Shown: positions 7,903 through 17,047, counted from the stretch's first letter. The stretch: DNA of 64,000 nucleotides from Elusimicrobiota bacterium (GCA_027451985.1 DAIDHS010000006.1:1-64000); one strand, 5' to 3'. Numbers and translations are program-made. The notes: generated from the sequence alone by a model not told the origin.

Positions 7903-9441
7903 TCAGATGAGCGCCTTATGTTCTTTTTGCTCTGGGGTTTTCGCTGGAGAACGGGCGAGTCGGTTCAACAGGCCGCTTAATGCCATCTCGCCCCGAGATT
8001 CATGTCTTCCTTCAACCAAATGCTTGATTGTGGCGAAGAATCGAGACGGTCTGAAAAGATAGTTTGTTCCATAGAAGACGGCAAATCCCAGCCAATTGTA
8101 TATGCGGAGCCATTCGCTCGAGATGCGCTCCGTGTAAGAAACCGTCTCTGTAATGTCGACGTAGGCGAGTTTGCTGAAATACTCATCTGAATGGGTGATC
8201 TTCTTTTCGCTGACGAGACGCCGGTAGAGTTCGGATCCCGGGTAAGGGGCAAAGACGCCGACCGATACGTCATTGGCCCCATGCCAGCTCATCTTGACTA
8301 AAAACCATAGTGTTTTCAACACGTCCCAATGAGTCTCATCCGGAAGTCCAATAATAATGTTGATTTTAATGTTCAATCCGGCCTTGACGGCACTGCGAAG
8401 GGATTTTGTCAGACGGGAGATAACCACTTTCTTTTTGATTCGTTTTAAAGTTTCCTGGGAACCGCTCTCGGGAGCATAATTCATATTCCGGCAGCCGGAA
8501 GCGTAGAGCCACTTCGATACTTCGGCATCGATGGCTTCCGAGCGCGTACCGCTAGGCAACTGCCAAGTGACATTTAATTTTCTATTGATCAATTCCCTGC
8601 AAAATTGAATAATCCAGTCTTTCTTGACGATGGCCGTCAAATCGTAGAAATCGATGTTGGTAACCTTATATTTGCGGACGCAGCTTTCTATCTCATCGAC
8701 CAGCAGGCGCGGTTCGCGTGCAATCCAGCGCGTCGTCCACATGGAGGGACTGGAGCAAAACGTACATTGATACGGACATCCGCGCGAAGCCAGCATCGGC
8801 ATGCTTCGGCCCCGATTGACCCCATAGCTCAAGTGATTGCCCAGGTAATTCTCAAGCTTGACCAAATCCCAGGCGGGAGGGTGAATTTCATCAACGGCCC
8901 GGATGCGGGGGCGCGGCCCGGTGAAATGAAGGCCGCCGTTTTTCCTAATGGCCAGACCCGGCACCAAAGCCATATCTCCTTGGTTCTCCAGAACGCGCGC
9001 CAAATGAACCATGGTTTCTTCGCCTTCGCCTAGAGCGCAGGCGCTGATCGACGGGCACTGCTGCATGCTGATGTCAGGAGCAGCCGTAAAATGTTCGCCG
9101 CCGGCGATCATCGGCTTGTTCGGAAAAGCTCGACCGATTTGATTGACCAGTTCGCGAATTTGTATCCACTCGGAAGAAAACATGCCCGAAATTCCGATAA
9201 TGTCTGCGTCCGGATCAATTCTGTCGATAATCTGCGCGAATGTCAGTCCCCGGGAAACCAAGTTCCCTTCGATGGGAACGGACTGCAGGGGATTCTCGCC
9301 GATACCGTCGACAAGATCGACTTCGTGGCCAGCTTCTCTGAGAGCTGCCGCGATATAGGCAAGGCCGATGGGAGGTGTCAGAGAGCCTATATAGGCTACC
9401 GGATTAATAATAGAAGGCGGACGGACTAAGCATATCTTCAT
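7903..9441 (-). CDS. B12-binding-domain radical SAM protein (class B-like)
   Basis: The 512-residue protein has an N-terminal cobalamin-binding-type Rossmann domain (KICLVRPPS, GLAYIAAALREAGHEVDLVD, IIGISGMFSS, IAGGEHFTA, GEGEETM). A radical SAM domain follows with the CxxxCxxC cluster motif C222, C226, C229 (SRGCPYQCTFC). The layout matches the HpnP/BchE-type enzymes, which often methylate unactivated carbon or cyclise. The DxHxxG histidine motif is absent, as in other members that bind cobalamin base-off without His ligation. The gene is visibly more AT-rich than its neighbours, which may indicate transfer. Its substrate is unknown; the surrounding glycan/lipid genes suggest a membrane lipid or sugar. 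Confidence 0.9.
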   Translation of the reverse strand: MKICLVRPPSIINPVAYIGSLTPPIGLAYIAAALREAGHEVDLVDGIGENPLQSVPIEGNLVSRGLTFAQIIDRIDPDADIIGISGMFSSEWIQIRELVNQIGRAFPNKPMIAGGEHFTAAPDISMQQCPSISACALGEGEETMVHLARVLENQGDMALVPGLAIRKNGGLHFTGPRPRIRAVDEIHPPAWDLVKLENYLGNHLSYGVNRGRSMPMLASRGCPYQCTFCSSPSMWTTRWIAREPRLLVDEIESCVRKYKVTNIDFYDLTAIVKKDWIIQFCRELINRKLNVTWQLPSGTRSEAIDAEVSKWLYASGCRNMNYAPESGSQETLKRIKKKVVISRLTKSLRSAVKAGLNIKINIIIGLPDETHWDVLKTLWFLVKMSWHGANDVSVGVFAPYPGSELYRRLVSEKKITHSDEYFSKLAYVDITETVSYTERISSEWLRIYNWLGFAVFYGTNYLFRPSRFFATIKHLVEGRHESRGEMALSGLLNRLARSPAKTPEQKEHKALI

Positions 9442-9513
9442 AAATCAACGACGGAAGCGACAAAAGAAGTATATCCGGAAAATATGTATCCTGCAAGACT
9501 ATGGAAAGCGACT

Positions 9514-9541
9514 TGAAAATTTAACATTTTCCAGTCAATAT
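9514..9541 (+). promoter_or_regulatory. Possible promoter of the large TPR gene
   Basis: TTGAAA (9514-9519), a 16-base spacer and CAATAT (9536-9541) would place transcription start near 9548. That lies just upstream of the ATG at 9553 and excludes the in-frame TTG at 9541. The -10 matches the consensus poorly, so this is tentative. Confidence 0.3.
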
Positions 9542-9552
9542 TGAGCGTCGCC

Positions 9553-12477
9553 ATGCTGATAACCTCGCTTCTAGCCCTGGTCGCGTTCTCCATTCCCACT
9601 GCGTCCCGCGCCCAGGAGGCGACGCCGCTTGCGGCCTATGCGGAGGCCGTACAGTTCTACGAGAACGGAGACTTGGTCAAGGCGCAGGAGGCGGTCGATT
9701 CCTGCATCAGCGGAGAGCCCCGCTATTACCCCGCCGTGGCGCTGCGCGCCGAGTTGGAAAAGCAATCGGGCGATCTCCGCGCGATGCGCGGCGACGCGAG
9801 CTTTATTCTCGACAAACTGGGAGACTCCCCCAGGATACGCGGCAACGCTGGCAATTCGGCGGCGCAGGCGATTGCATTTTATTTGGAAGGCGAGTCGGGC
9901 AAGTCCGCCCTGGTTTTTGACTGGCTTGTAGGCTTGGACGGCACGCCGCCACTGGCCTTGGCCGCGGCGGCTCGAACCTATGATTCCTTGGGTCGCGGCA
10001 AGGACGCGCTGGAGCAGGCCAACCGCGCGCTGGTTCAAGATTCGGCGCCTCTTTATTTTCAGATCCGGGCTTCGGCCGAAATTAAAGTGGGACTTTACGG
10101 AGCGGCTGTTTCCGATTTGATATCTGTTCTGCGCGTTAATCAGAGCTTTCCCGGGACATATGTTTTGCTGGGCGATGCCCTAGCAGGAAAGGGCGACGCG
10201 ACGCACGCGCGGGAAGCCTATCAGAAAGCTCTCTTTTTACATAGCGGAGATGTTCAGGCCGAGCTCGGCTTGGCGCGGCTTGACGGGAGAGAGGGAAAGC
10301 AGGATCAAGCGCAGGCTGACCTTGAGGCGGCTTTGAAGAACGATCCGGAGGGATATGCCCCGCGTCTGGCGCAGGCTGAAGTGCTTTATAGCGCGGGGGC
10401 TCGAAAAGACGCTTTGCCGGATTACCAGGCGGCCCTTGGAGCCGAGGATTTCCCGTTGGACAAGACGGAACTGGTCGGTCGGCGATTGGCTAAATTGGGA
10501 GATTATCAAGATTCGCTGACCGCTTTCGGCCGCGCCATCAATTTTTTTCAAGGAAGCCAGCAAGATGTGGCGCGCGTCTGGCTGGAGGAATCTGAAGCCT
10601 TTGCGGGTGAGGGGAATTTAGATAAAGCTTTGGAGGCCGCAAAAGAAGCGCTGCGGTCCGATGAAAGCAATCCCAAGGCATGGCTGGCAATGGGAAGCGT
10701 CGAATACGCGATGGGCCGGCCGAGCAAGGCCCTCTCTGACGCGAACAAGGCCGTCGAGGTCGCGCCGCGGAGCCCGGAAACTCTGCTGCGGCGCGGTGAA
10801 CTTTTTTTCCGGACGCACGACGCGGCCCGCGCCTTGTCTGATTTCAACTCCGTTATAGCGCTTGATTCCGGGGACGCTCAAGCCTACAATGATTTGGGCG
10901 TCATCAATTCCGTCGATTTTCATGATTTTTTGAGAGCCGACGAGGATTTGAAGAGAGCGCTTTCCCTAGATCCAAAAAATCCGGAGTTCTATTTCAACCT
11001 CGGCCTACTGGAGACCAAGGAAAATCTCTTTGGGGAGGCGCTTGATGCGTTTAACAGCGCGCTTTCCTTGGGAGGACCGCAAGCCTTGATTCTCAAGAGC
11101 CGCGCGGAAGCTTACGCCCGCCTAGGCGATCGCACCGAAGCGGTGAGCGACATCCAAACGCTGATAGCCCAGAACCCGAAAGACGCTTCGGCCTACGCGG
11201 TTCTCGGGTGGATTAATTATAGGGCCGCGGATTATCCAGACGCGGAAGAGGCCTTTCAAAAGGCTTTGGACATCGAATCAGGCAACGCCTCGGCGCTCTG
11301 GGGAATGGGGGCGGTTTACGGCGCGCAAGGAGCGCCGCGCCGCGCCCTGCGCCGTCTTTCCGATGCTTTGGAGGCCGATCCTTCGTCTTCGGGCGTTTTG
11401 CTGGCGCTCTGCCAGGAGCGGCGCGTGGCGGGAGATGTTTCCGCATCCATCAAAGCCTGCGATCGGGGTATCGCGCTTGCGCCGGACTATGGGGATCTTT
11501 ACTATCAACGGGCTCTTGACCAAATTTTGATGGATCGTCCGGACGAAGCTTTGGCGGACATCAAGAATGCGCAGGAACACGGGCTTGAGATCGCGGAGGA
11601 ATATCTGGCCGAGGCCGCAGCGCACGCCTCACTGGGGAAATATCGGGAAGCCCATGAGGACTATCAAAAAGCTTATTCCTTGAATCCCGGCGCCCATCAG
11701 ATCGAGGTGAACTTGGGACCGCCTTCGGCGGATCCTGAGGGCTTTTATAATTCGCTGAGCTCGGCCGGCCTTTTCAAGAATCCGGATGTGGTCAATCCCT
11801 ATGCCTTCATTTTGCGGGGAGACGCCCTTTCCAACGCGGGCCATTACAGCGCGGCAATAGAGGAGTTCAGCCGGGCCATCAAGATTGGGGGGAATCTGGC
11901 CGACGCCTATGCGGGCAGGGCGCGTTGTCTCGACGCCCAAGGGCAGTACGACGACGCCCTGCAAGACCTCAAGACTTCCCTTAGCTCGGCTCCCACGCAG
12001 GCTTTCCTCTACGATGAAGAAGCTAAAACCTTGGTGCTCCTGGGGCGTTATCCTGACGCGCTAGCTGCCGAGATTAAAGCCGTTCGCATCGACGGCCGTT
12101 ACGCGGGGGCCTATTTGGAGGCGGGGCATATCCGCTATTTCATGAAGAAATACCAGAAGGCCTTGGCCAACTATGGTTTGGCGGTTAAATTCGACTCCGC
12201 GAATCCAGAAAATTTCGGAGGCATGGGGCTGGGCTACTTTGCTCTCGGTAAATATCCCGAGGCCATCGAGAGCTTCAGCACCGCCATCGCGCTCAATCCC
12301 AGAGATGCCGAGTTTTACAAGAACCGGGCCGCGGTTTACGCGGATATGGGCAAATACGAGAACGCGCTTGCGGATTTTAGGACCGGAAGCGCCCTCAACA
12401 CGGATCCGCAGGAAGTCCGCGAATACAATAGGCTTATTGAAGAGACGCGGATGCGCCTTGCCCAGCGCAGGCCATAA
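9553..12477 (+). CDS. Large secreted TPR-repeat protein
   Basis: The 974-residue protein begins with a hydrophobic signal-like segment ending SRA-QE at about residue 20. It then consists almost entirely of tetratricopeptide repeats (about 25 by eye), with recurrent A-x-x-x-Y/L-x-x-ALxLxP-x-x patterns such as AYQKALFLHSGD, AIELDP-like endings and YADMGKYENALADF at the end. TPR arrays act as protein-protein scaffolds; a periplasmic or outer-membrane location is inferred from the signal. The central stretch around residues 730-750 (LNPGAHQIEVNLGPPS) breaks the repeat rhythm and may divide two superhelices. ATG 9553 was chosen over TTG 9541. No enzymatic domain is visible. Confidence 0.85.
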   Translation: MLITSLLALVAFSIPTASRAQEATPLAAYAEAVQFYENGDLVKAQEAVDSCISGEPRYYPAVALRAELEKQSGDLRAMRGDASFILDKLGDSPRIRGNAGNSAAQAIAFYLEGESGKSALVFDWLVGLDGTPPLALAAAARTYDSLGRGKDALEQANRALVQDSAPLYFQIRASAEIKVGLYGAAVSDLISVLRVNQSFPGTYVLLGDALAGKGDATHAREAYQKALFLHSGDVQAELGLARLDGREGKQDQAQADLEAALKNDPEGYAPRLAQAEVLYSAGARKDALPDYQAALGAEDFPLDKTELVGRRLAKLGDYQDSLTAFGRAINFFQGSQQDVARVWLEESEAFAGEGNLDKALEAAKEALRSDESNPKAWLAMGSVEYAMGRPSKALSDANKAVEVAPRSPETLLRRGELFFRTHDAARALSDFNSVIALDSGDAQAYNDLGVINSVDFHDFLRADEDLKRALSLDPKNPEFYFNLGLLETKENLFGEALDAFNSALSLGGPQALILKSRAEAYARLGDRTEAVSDIQTLIAQNPKDASAYAVLGWINYRAADYPDAEEAFQKALDIESGNASALWGMGAVYGAQGAPRRALRRLSDALEADPSSSGVLLALCQERRVAGDVSASIKACDRGIALAPDYGDLYYQRALDQILMDRPDEALADIKNAQEHGLEIAEEYLAEAAAHASLGKYREAHEDYQKAYSLNPGAHQIEVNLGPPSADPEGFYNSLSSAGLFKNPDVVNPYAFILRGDALSNAGHYSAAIEEFSRAIKIGGNLADAYAGRARCLDAQGQYDDALQDLKTSLSSAPTQAFLYDEEAKTLVLLGRYPDALAAEIKAVRIDGRYAGAYLEAGHIRYFMKKYQKALANYGLAVKFDSANPENFGGMGLGYFALGKYPEAIESFSTAIALNPRDAEFYKNRAAVYADMGKYENALADFRTGSALNTDPQEVREYNRLIEETRMRLAQRRP

Positions 12478-12494
12478 AGTCTTTAATCTCTCCC

Positions 12495-13361
12495 GTGAGA
12501 ATACCGGATCTCCTTGCCGGCGGCCGCCCAGTCTTCTCGTTTGAATTTTTTTTGCCCAGATCAGAGGCCGCGCTTCCCGCTTTTTTTGGAAGCGTGCGTG
12601 AGTTTAAGAAGCTTAAGCCGGATTTTGTCAGCCTGACTTACGGCGCCGGCGGCTCTCAAAGGAACTTGACGGTCGATGCGGCGGGTAAAATCCAAAACTG
12701 GGTCGGCCTTGAAACGGCCTGCCATCTCTCCTGCATCGCCCACACGCGGATGGAAATCTCGGCGCTTCTGGACCGGATCGCCGGGTATGGGATTTCCCAC
12801 ATCGTCGCTTTGCGGGGAGACATGCCTAAAGAGGGGGGGCTTCCATCGTCCGAATTGCGGGATTTTCCTCACGCCAAGGATTTGGTTGAATTCATACGCG
12901 GCAGAGGTGGCTTCAATGTCGCCGTGGCTGGCTACCCAGAGACCCATCCGGAAGCGGCCTCCGCGGAGGAGGATTTGTCCCACCTATCGGAGAAAGTGCG
13001 CGCAGGCGGCGATTGGATCATCACCCAGCTCTTTTTCGACAACCGGCATTATTTCGATTTTGTCAAGCGAGCCCGCAAAAAAGGGATCAAGGTTCCCATC
13101 GTGCCGGGCATCATGCCCGTGGCAAGCCCTGCTCAATTAAAAAAATTCACGACGCTCTGCGGCGTGAGCGTCCCTAGGGAACTCGAGCGGGAAATCGCGG
13201 CCCGGGCGCACAACCCGCAAGAAGTTTCCAGCTTCGGAGTAGCATATGCGCTGCGTCAGTGCCGCGAACTTCTGGAACAGGGAGTTCCCGGGATTCATTT
13301 TTACACTTTGAATCGCGGTCATGCTGCGGCGGAAATTCTCAGCCTGATTCGAAAGTTTTGA
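12495..13361 (+). CDS. metF: Methylenetetrahydrofolate reductase (MetF)
   Basis: This 288-residue FAD-dependent TIM-barrel enzyme reduces 5,10-methylene-THF to 5-methyl-THF for methionine synthesis. Family landmarks present are FSFEFF near residue 14, SLTYGAGGS near 47, HLSC near 77, ALRGD near 110, ITQLFFD near 178 and PGIMPV near 205. The length fits bacterial MetF (about 290). The start is a GTG with no clear Shine-Dalgarno, 17 bases after the TPR gene. It lies between two periplasmic-protein genes, so the neighbourhood is not informative about its role. Confidence 0.95.
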   Translation: MRIPDLLAGGRPVFSFEFFLPRSEAALPAFFGSVREFKKLKPDFVSLTYGAGGSQRNLTVDAAGKIQNWVGLETACHLSCIAHTRMEISALLDRIAGYGISHIVALRGDMPKEGGLPSSELRDFPHAKDLVEFIRGRGGFNVAVAGYPETHPEAASAEEDLSHLSEKVRAGGDWIITQLFFDNRHYFDFVKRARKKGIKVPIVPGIMPVASPAQLKKFTTLCGVSVPRELEREIAARAHNPQEVSSFGVAYALRQCRELLEQGVPGIHFYTLNRGHAAAEILSLIRKF

Positions 13362-13383
13362 GCGTACGGAGCCGCGGATTTTC

Positions 13384-13389
13384 TAGAAT
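13384..13389 (+). promoter_or_regulatory. -10 element for a leaderless tatT transcript
   Basis: TAGAAT ends seven bases before the GTG start at 13397. The nearest -35-like hexamer, TTGAGC at 13358-13363, is 20 bases away, which is long. Inferred from consensus and spacing only. Confidence 0.35.
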
Positions 13390-13396
13390 AGCCAAG

Positions 13397-14254
13397 GTGA
13401 AAAAAATAATCGTCCCCGTATGCCTTTTGTTGCTTTCGGCGTGCAGCCTCAACCGCTTGGCGTTGCGTTCGACCACCAGCTTGCTGCAGAACGGGGCTCA
13501 AGCCATCTATGACGAGCCTGATCTCCAGCTGGCTGAGGACGCGCTTCCTTCCCATCTTGAGCTAACGCGGGTCTTGCTGCAAAATGATCCTGATAATCGG
13601 ACTCTTTTGAGCTTGGCGGCGGAGGAATTCAACGGTTACGCTTTCTTATTTCTGGAGCAATCCCAGCCTGAGCGGGCGAAGGATTTTTACCTGCGCGGCC
13701 GGAATTTCGCCCTGCGGGCTCTGTCGCAGGAGCCTCGCTTCAAAAATCTGGCTGGCCTCAACGAGGCGGAAATGGCGCGTACGCTGCGCACTGCCGGTAT
13801 GAAGGACGTTCCGGATATGTTTTGGGCGGCTTTCGGTTGGGCTGGATGGATCAACTTGTCTAAGGACTCTCCTGGGGCCCTGGCCCAACTTCCGGACGCG
13901 GTCGCAATGATGCGCCGGGTTCTGGAGCTTTCGCCGGACTACCACTTCGCCGGGCCTGAAATATTTTTCGGTGTCTACTACGCTTCTAGGCCTGCCATTT
14001 TGGGGGGCAGCACAACTAAGGCCAAAGATTATTTTGACCGCGCCATTAAAATAACCAGCGGGGACTATTTGATGGACTACGTGTTGGAGGCACGCTACTT
14101 GGCGGTGGCGCTGCAAGACAAGCCGCTCTTCGTTAGCCTGTTGGAGCGCGCGCAGAACTCCGCTCCCGGCAAACTCCCGGGGGCCATGCTCACGGACAAG
14201 GCGGCCAAAAAAGAAGCAAGCGAGCTTTTGAGGAGGGTTGATGACTACTTCTGA
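13397..14254 (+). CDS. tatT: TatT-like TPR lipoprotein of a TPAT TRAP transporter
   Basis: The 285-residue protein starts KKIIVPVCLLLLSAC and has a clear lipobox (LSAC), so it is a lipoprotein. It matches the TRAP transporter TatT component family: early helices with DPDNRTLL, then GYAFLFLEQ, FYLRGRNFALRAL, and a WAGWINLSKDSP segment. In Treponema pallidum the homologue TatT (Tp0956) is a trimeric TPR lipoprotein that docks the TRAP binding protein TatP. The gene runs straight into dctP (14-base overlap), which has the same partnership here. Starts further upstream would read through metF, so the GTG with lipoprotein signal was selected. Confidence 0.9.
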   Translation: MKKIIVPVCLLLLSACSLNRLALRSTTSLLQNGAQAIYDEPDLQLAEDALPSHLELTRVLLQNDPDNRTLLSLAAEEFNGYAFLFLEQSQPERAKDFYLRGRNFALRALSQEPRFKNLAGLNEAEMARTLRTAGMKDVPDMFWAAFGWAGWINLSKDSPGALAQLPDAVAMMRRVLELSPDYHFAGPEIFFGVYYASRPAILGGSTTKAKDYFDRAIKITSGDYLMDYVLEARYLAVALQDKPLFVSLLERAQNSAPGKLPGAMLTDKAAKKEASELLRRVDDYF

Positions 14255-15281
14255 TAAACCGGCCGTCCGTATGTTCGCGGCAGCTCTGGCGATTTTGGCA
14301 TTGCTTTTGCCGCCGGCCGCTGCGCAGGCAACCTCCATCCGCTTCGCGACATTGGCGCCCGAAGGCTCGACCTGGATGAACATCATGAATGAGTTCAACG
14401 CCGAACTCAAACAGAAAACCGGCGGTCAGCTGGAATTTAAGATGTATCCCGGGGGGGTTCAAGGGGACGATCGTGACGTGGTCAAGAAAATGGAGATTGG
14501 GGAACTGCAGGCGGCAGGGTTGACCGGTGTTGGGCTGGGAATGATCGCGCCCGCAGTGCGCATCCTCGATTCTCCGTGGCTCTTCCACAACGAGCTCGAG
14601 CTTGAGGCCGTCCACAAGCAGTTCGATCCGGAATTTTCCCGCGATTTTGAAAAGGGCGGCTATGTTCTCCTAGGCTGGACAGACTTGGGTTTCGTTTACG
14701 TCTTCAGCCGAAATCCCATCAACGGGCCGGCCGATTTCCGGACGCAAAAAATGTGGATGTGGGAAGGAGATCCCATCGCCCAGGCGGCCTACCAAGCTTT
14801 GGGCGTCGACCCGGTCCCGCTGTCCGTCATCGATGTGATGTCGTCACTCGAGACCGGTCTCATAAACGCGGTCTACGGGCCGCCGCTGGGCGTCGTTGCC
14901 CTGCAGTGGTTTACCCAGGCTAAGTACATCTATTCGGAGCCTCTCGGTTACTCTTCTGGAGCGGTCGTCATTCGGAAAAAAACCTTTGACGCTTTGCCGC
15001 CGGCGCAGCAAAAGACGCTGCTGCAGCTGGGGCGGAAATATTTCGCGCGTCTCAACGGAATGACTCGCCGCGAAAATGAGCAGGCGCTTAAGTCCCTGGA
15101 AAGTCAGGGGCTCAAAATGTCCCCGAAACCATCGGCAGCGGACGTCGCGCTCTACGACAGACTGGGGCATCAGGCGCGGCTTTCGCTCGTGGGCGAGCTG
15201 TATACCGCCGATCTTCTCAAGCGGGTCGAATCGAGTCTGGCCGAGCTCAGAGAAAAACATATTCACCGTGGGCATCGTTAG
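14241..15281 (+). CDS. dctP: TRAP transporter periplasmic substrate-binding protein (DctP/TatP)
   Basis: This 346-residue DctP-family protein has a signal peptide ending near AAAQA (residue 30). The mature start IRFATLAPEGSTW is typical of the family. It captures the ligand in the periplasm and hands it to DctQM. In most DctP proteins a conserved Arg in the KxRVPxxP segment binds the substrate carboxylate; here that segment reads QKMWMWEGDP, with no Arg. The ligand may therefore not be a simple organic acid. The ATG at 14241 has a strong Shine-Dalgarno (AGGAGG) and overlaps the end of tatT. Confidence 0.92.
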   Translation: MTTSDKPAVRMFAAALAILALLLPPAAAQATSIRFATLAPEGSTWMNIMNEFNAELKQKTGGQLEFKMYPGGVQGDDRDVVKKMEIGELQAAGLTGVGLGMIAPAVRILDSPWLFHNELELEAVHKQFDPEFSRDFEKGGYVLLGWTDLGFVYVFSRNPINGPADFRTQKMWMWEGDPIAQAAYQALGVDPVPLSVIDVMSSLETGLINAVYGPPLGVVALQWFTQAKYIYSEPLGYSSGAVVIRKKTFDALPPAQQKTLLQLGRKYFARLNGMTRRENEQALKSLESQGLKMSPKPSAADVALYDRLGHQARLSLVGELYTADLLKRVESSLAELREKHIHRGHR

Positions 15282-15762
15282 CAGGATTGAGAGTTTCGTA
15301 GCCAGCTTGGAAACAGGCCTGTTGGTGCTGATTATCCTGGGCATGGTCGTGCTGTCTTTCCTCCAAGTCGTCTTGAGGATATTCTTCCATGGAGGATTTA
15401 TCTGGGCCGATCCCTTCCTGCGGCACCTCGTGCTATGGGTGGGCTTTTTGGGCGCCGCCCTTGCCTCCGAGGAACGCAAGCATTTCGGTTGGGAGGCGGC
15501 TTCCCACGGTCCGGGCCGGTTGCGCGCCGTCTTGCGGCTCTTGGCCAATGTAGCGACTTTAATCGTCGCGGCGCTTTTGATCAAGGCCTCTTGGGACTAC
15601 CTTGGCTATGAGAAATCCTCGGGTGACATCCTCATGACTTTAGCCGGACTCAATGTCCCGTCCTGGATTTTTGCCTGCGCCATTCCGGGGGGCTTTGGAC
15701 TCATCGTTTTCCACACTCTGCTCTCCGGCCTGCGTGAAGGTTTGGGAATCTTCCGGAACTGA
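15268..15762 (+). CDS. dctQ: TRAP transporter small permease (DctQ)
   Basis: The 164-residue membrane protein has four predicted helices (about residues 15-35, 50-65, 88-105, 130-150) and the DctQ pattern FLQVVLRIFF, then WADPFLRHLVLWVGFLGAALA, ending in a short tail. It bridges the binding protein and DctM. The GTG at 15268 overlaps the dctP stop by 14 bases. A longer open frame upstream is the shadow of dctP and was ignored. Confidence 0.92.
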   Translation: MGIVSRIESFVASLETGLLVLIILGMVVLSFLQVVLRIFFHGGFIWADPFLRHLVLWVGFLGAALASEERKHFGWEAASHGPGRLRAVLRLLANVATLIVAALLIKASWDYLGYEKSSGDILMTLAGLNVPSWIFACAIPGGFGLIVFHTLLSGLREGLGIFRN

Positions 15763-15763
15763 G

Positions 15764-17035
15764 ATGGCCTTCGCTTTAACGGCTCTGGGTCTGTTCTTGG
15801 CCGCCATCGGAACGCCTATTTTCGCGCTCTTGGCGGGCGCCGCCTTGGTTCTCTTTCATGCCGCGGGAATTAATCTGTCGGCGACCATTATTGAGTTCTC
15901 GCGCCTTGCCGACATGCCGGCGCTCATCGCCATTCCACTTTTCACGTTCGCGGGCTATCTGCTGGCGGAAAGCCAGGCGCCGCAGCGGATGGTCAGGATC
16001 GCCCAGGCGCTTTTCGGCTGGCTTCCGGGCGGCGTCGCCATCGCGGGGCTTTGCGCCTGCGCGCTCTTCACTGCGTTTACCGGGGCCTCGGGAGTGACCA
16101 TCATCGCTTTAGGCGGCATTATTTACCCGATGCTCAGAAAGCAGGGTTATCCGGAATCCTTTTGCCTTGGACTAGTCACTACGACGGGCAGCTTGGGGCT
16201 GCTTTTTCCGCCGAGCCTGCCCATCATCATCTATGCGCTCGTGGCAAAGATCTCAGTCAACCGGCTTTTTGCCGCGGCGGCGGTGCCGGGAGTTTTTATC
16301 CTTCTGCTTCTGTGTGCTTATGCGGTTTTTATAGCCATCCGCCATAAAGTCGCGCGGGTGCCTTTTGCATGGGGAAAAGCGGCGGCCGCCCTGCGCGAGG
16401 GCGCCTGGGAAATTCCCCTGCCGTTTCTCATAATCGGCGGCATTTATGGCGGATTCTTCACCGCCTCCGAAGCCGCGGCGGTCATGGCTTTCTACGTCCT
16501 TCTTGTCGAAGTCTTCATCTATCGAGACGTCCGGCTCCGCGATCTGCCGGGCGTGGTCCGACGAAGTATGGTGCTTGTCGGCGCCATTCTTATCGTTCTG
16601 GGCACGGCGCTGGGTCTGACCAGCTACCTCGTGGACGCCCAGGCGCCGATGAAGCTCTTCGCCGTCATCAGTTCCCGGTTGAGCCACGCCTGGCAGTTTC
16701 TGATTTGCTTGAATATCTTCCTCCTGGTCGCCAACATGATAGAGATATTCTCAGCGATTATTATCGTGGTTCCCATCATCCTGCCCGTGGCGCTGGGCTA
16801 CCACATTAATCCGCTCCATTTGGGAGCGCTGTTCCTGCTCAACCTCGAGATCGGCTACCTGACCATGCCCATGGGCTTAAACCTTTTCCTCTCCAGCCGG
16901 CGTTTCGAGCGTCCCATGGGAGAACTCTACCGTGCGACCTTTCCGTTCTGGATCATCCTTCTGCTGGGCCTCGCCGCCGTAACTTACGTTCCGGCCTTGA
17001 GCCTGTGGCTTCCGAGGACCCTGGGGATCCGTTAG
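15764..17035 (+). CDS. dctM: TRAP transporter large permease (DctM)
   Basis: This 423-residue protein with about eleven hydrophobic segments forms the Na+-coupled transport channel. Family landmarks are PLFTFAGYLLAES near 60, GASGVTIIALGGIIYPML near 108, TTGSLGLLFPPSLPIIIYAL near 138, and the late FLLNLEIGYLTMPMGLNLF. It has the normal length for DctM. The ATG at 15764 follows the dctQ stop by one base. No separate promoter is seen, so tatT-dctPQM forms one operon, probably continuing into the LOG gene. Confidence 0.94.
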   Translation: MAFALTALGLFLAAIGTPIFALLAGAALVLFHAAGINLSATIIEFSRLADMPALIAIPLFTFAGYLLAESQAPQRMVRIAQALFGWLPGGVAIAGLCACALFTAFTGASGVTIIALGGIIYPMLRKQGYPESFCLGLVTTTGSLGLLFPPSLPIIIYALVAKISVNRLFAAAAVPGVFILLLLCAYAVFIAIRHKVARVPFAWGKAAAALREGAWEIPLPFLIIGGIYGGFFTASEAAAVMAFYVLLVEVFIYRDVRLRDLPGVVRRSMVLVGAILIVLGTALGLTSYLVDAQAPMKLFAVISSRLSHAWQFLICLNIFLLVANMIEIFSAIIIVVPIILPVALGYHINPLHLGALFLLNLEIGYLTMPMGLNLFLSSRRFERPMGELYRATFPFWIILLLGLAAVTYVPALSLWLPRTLGIR

Positions 17036-17047
17036 GGGACATCCGCC

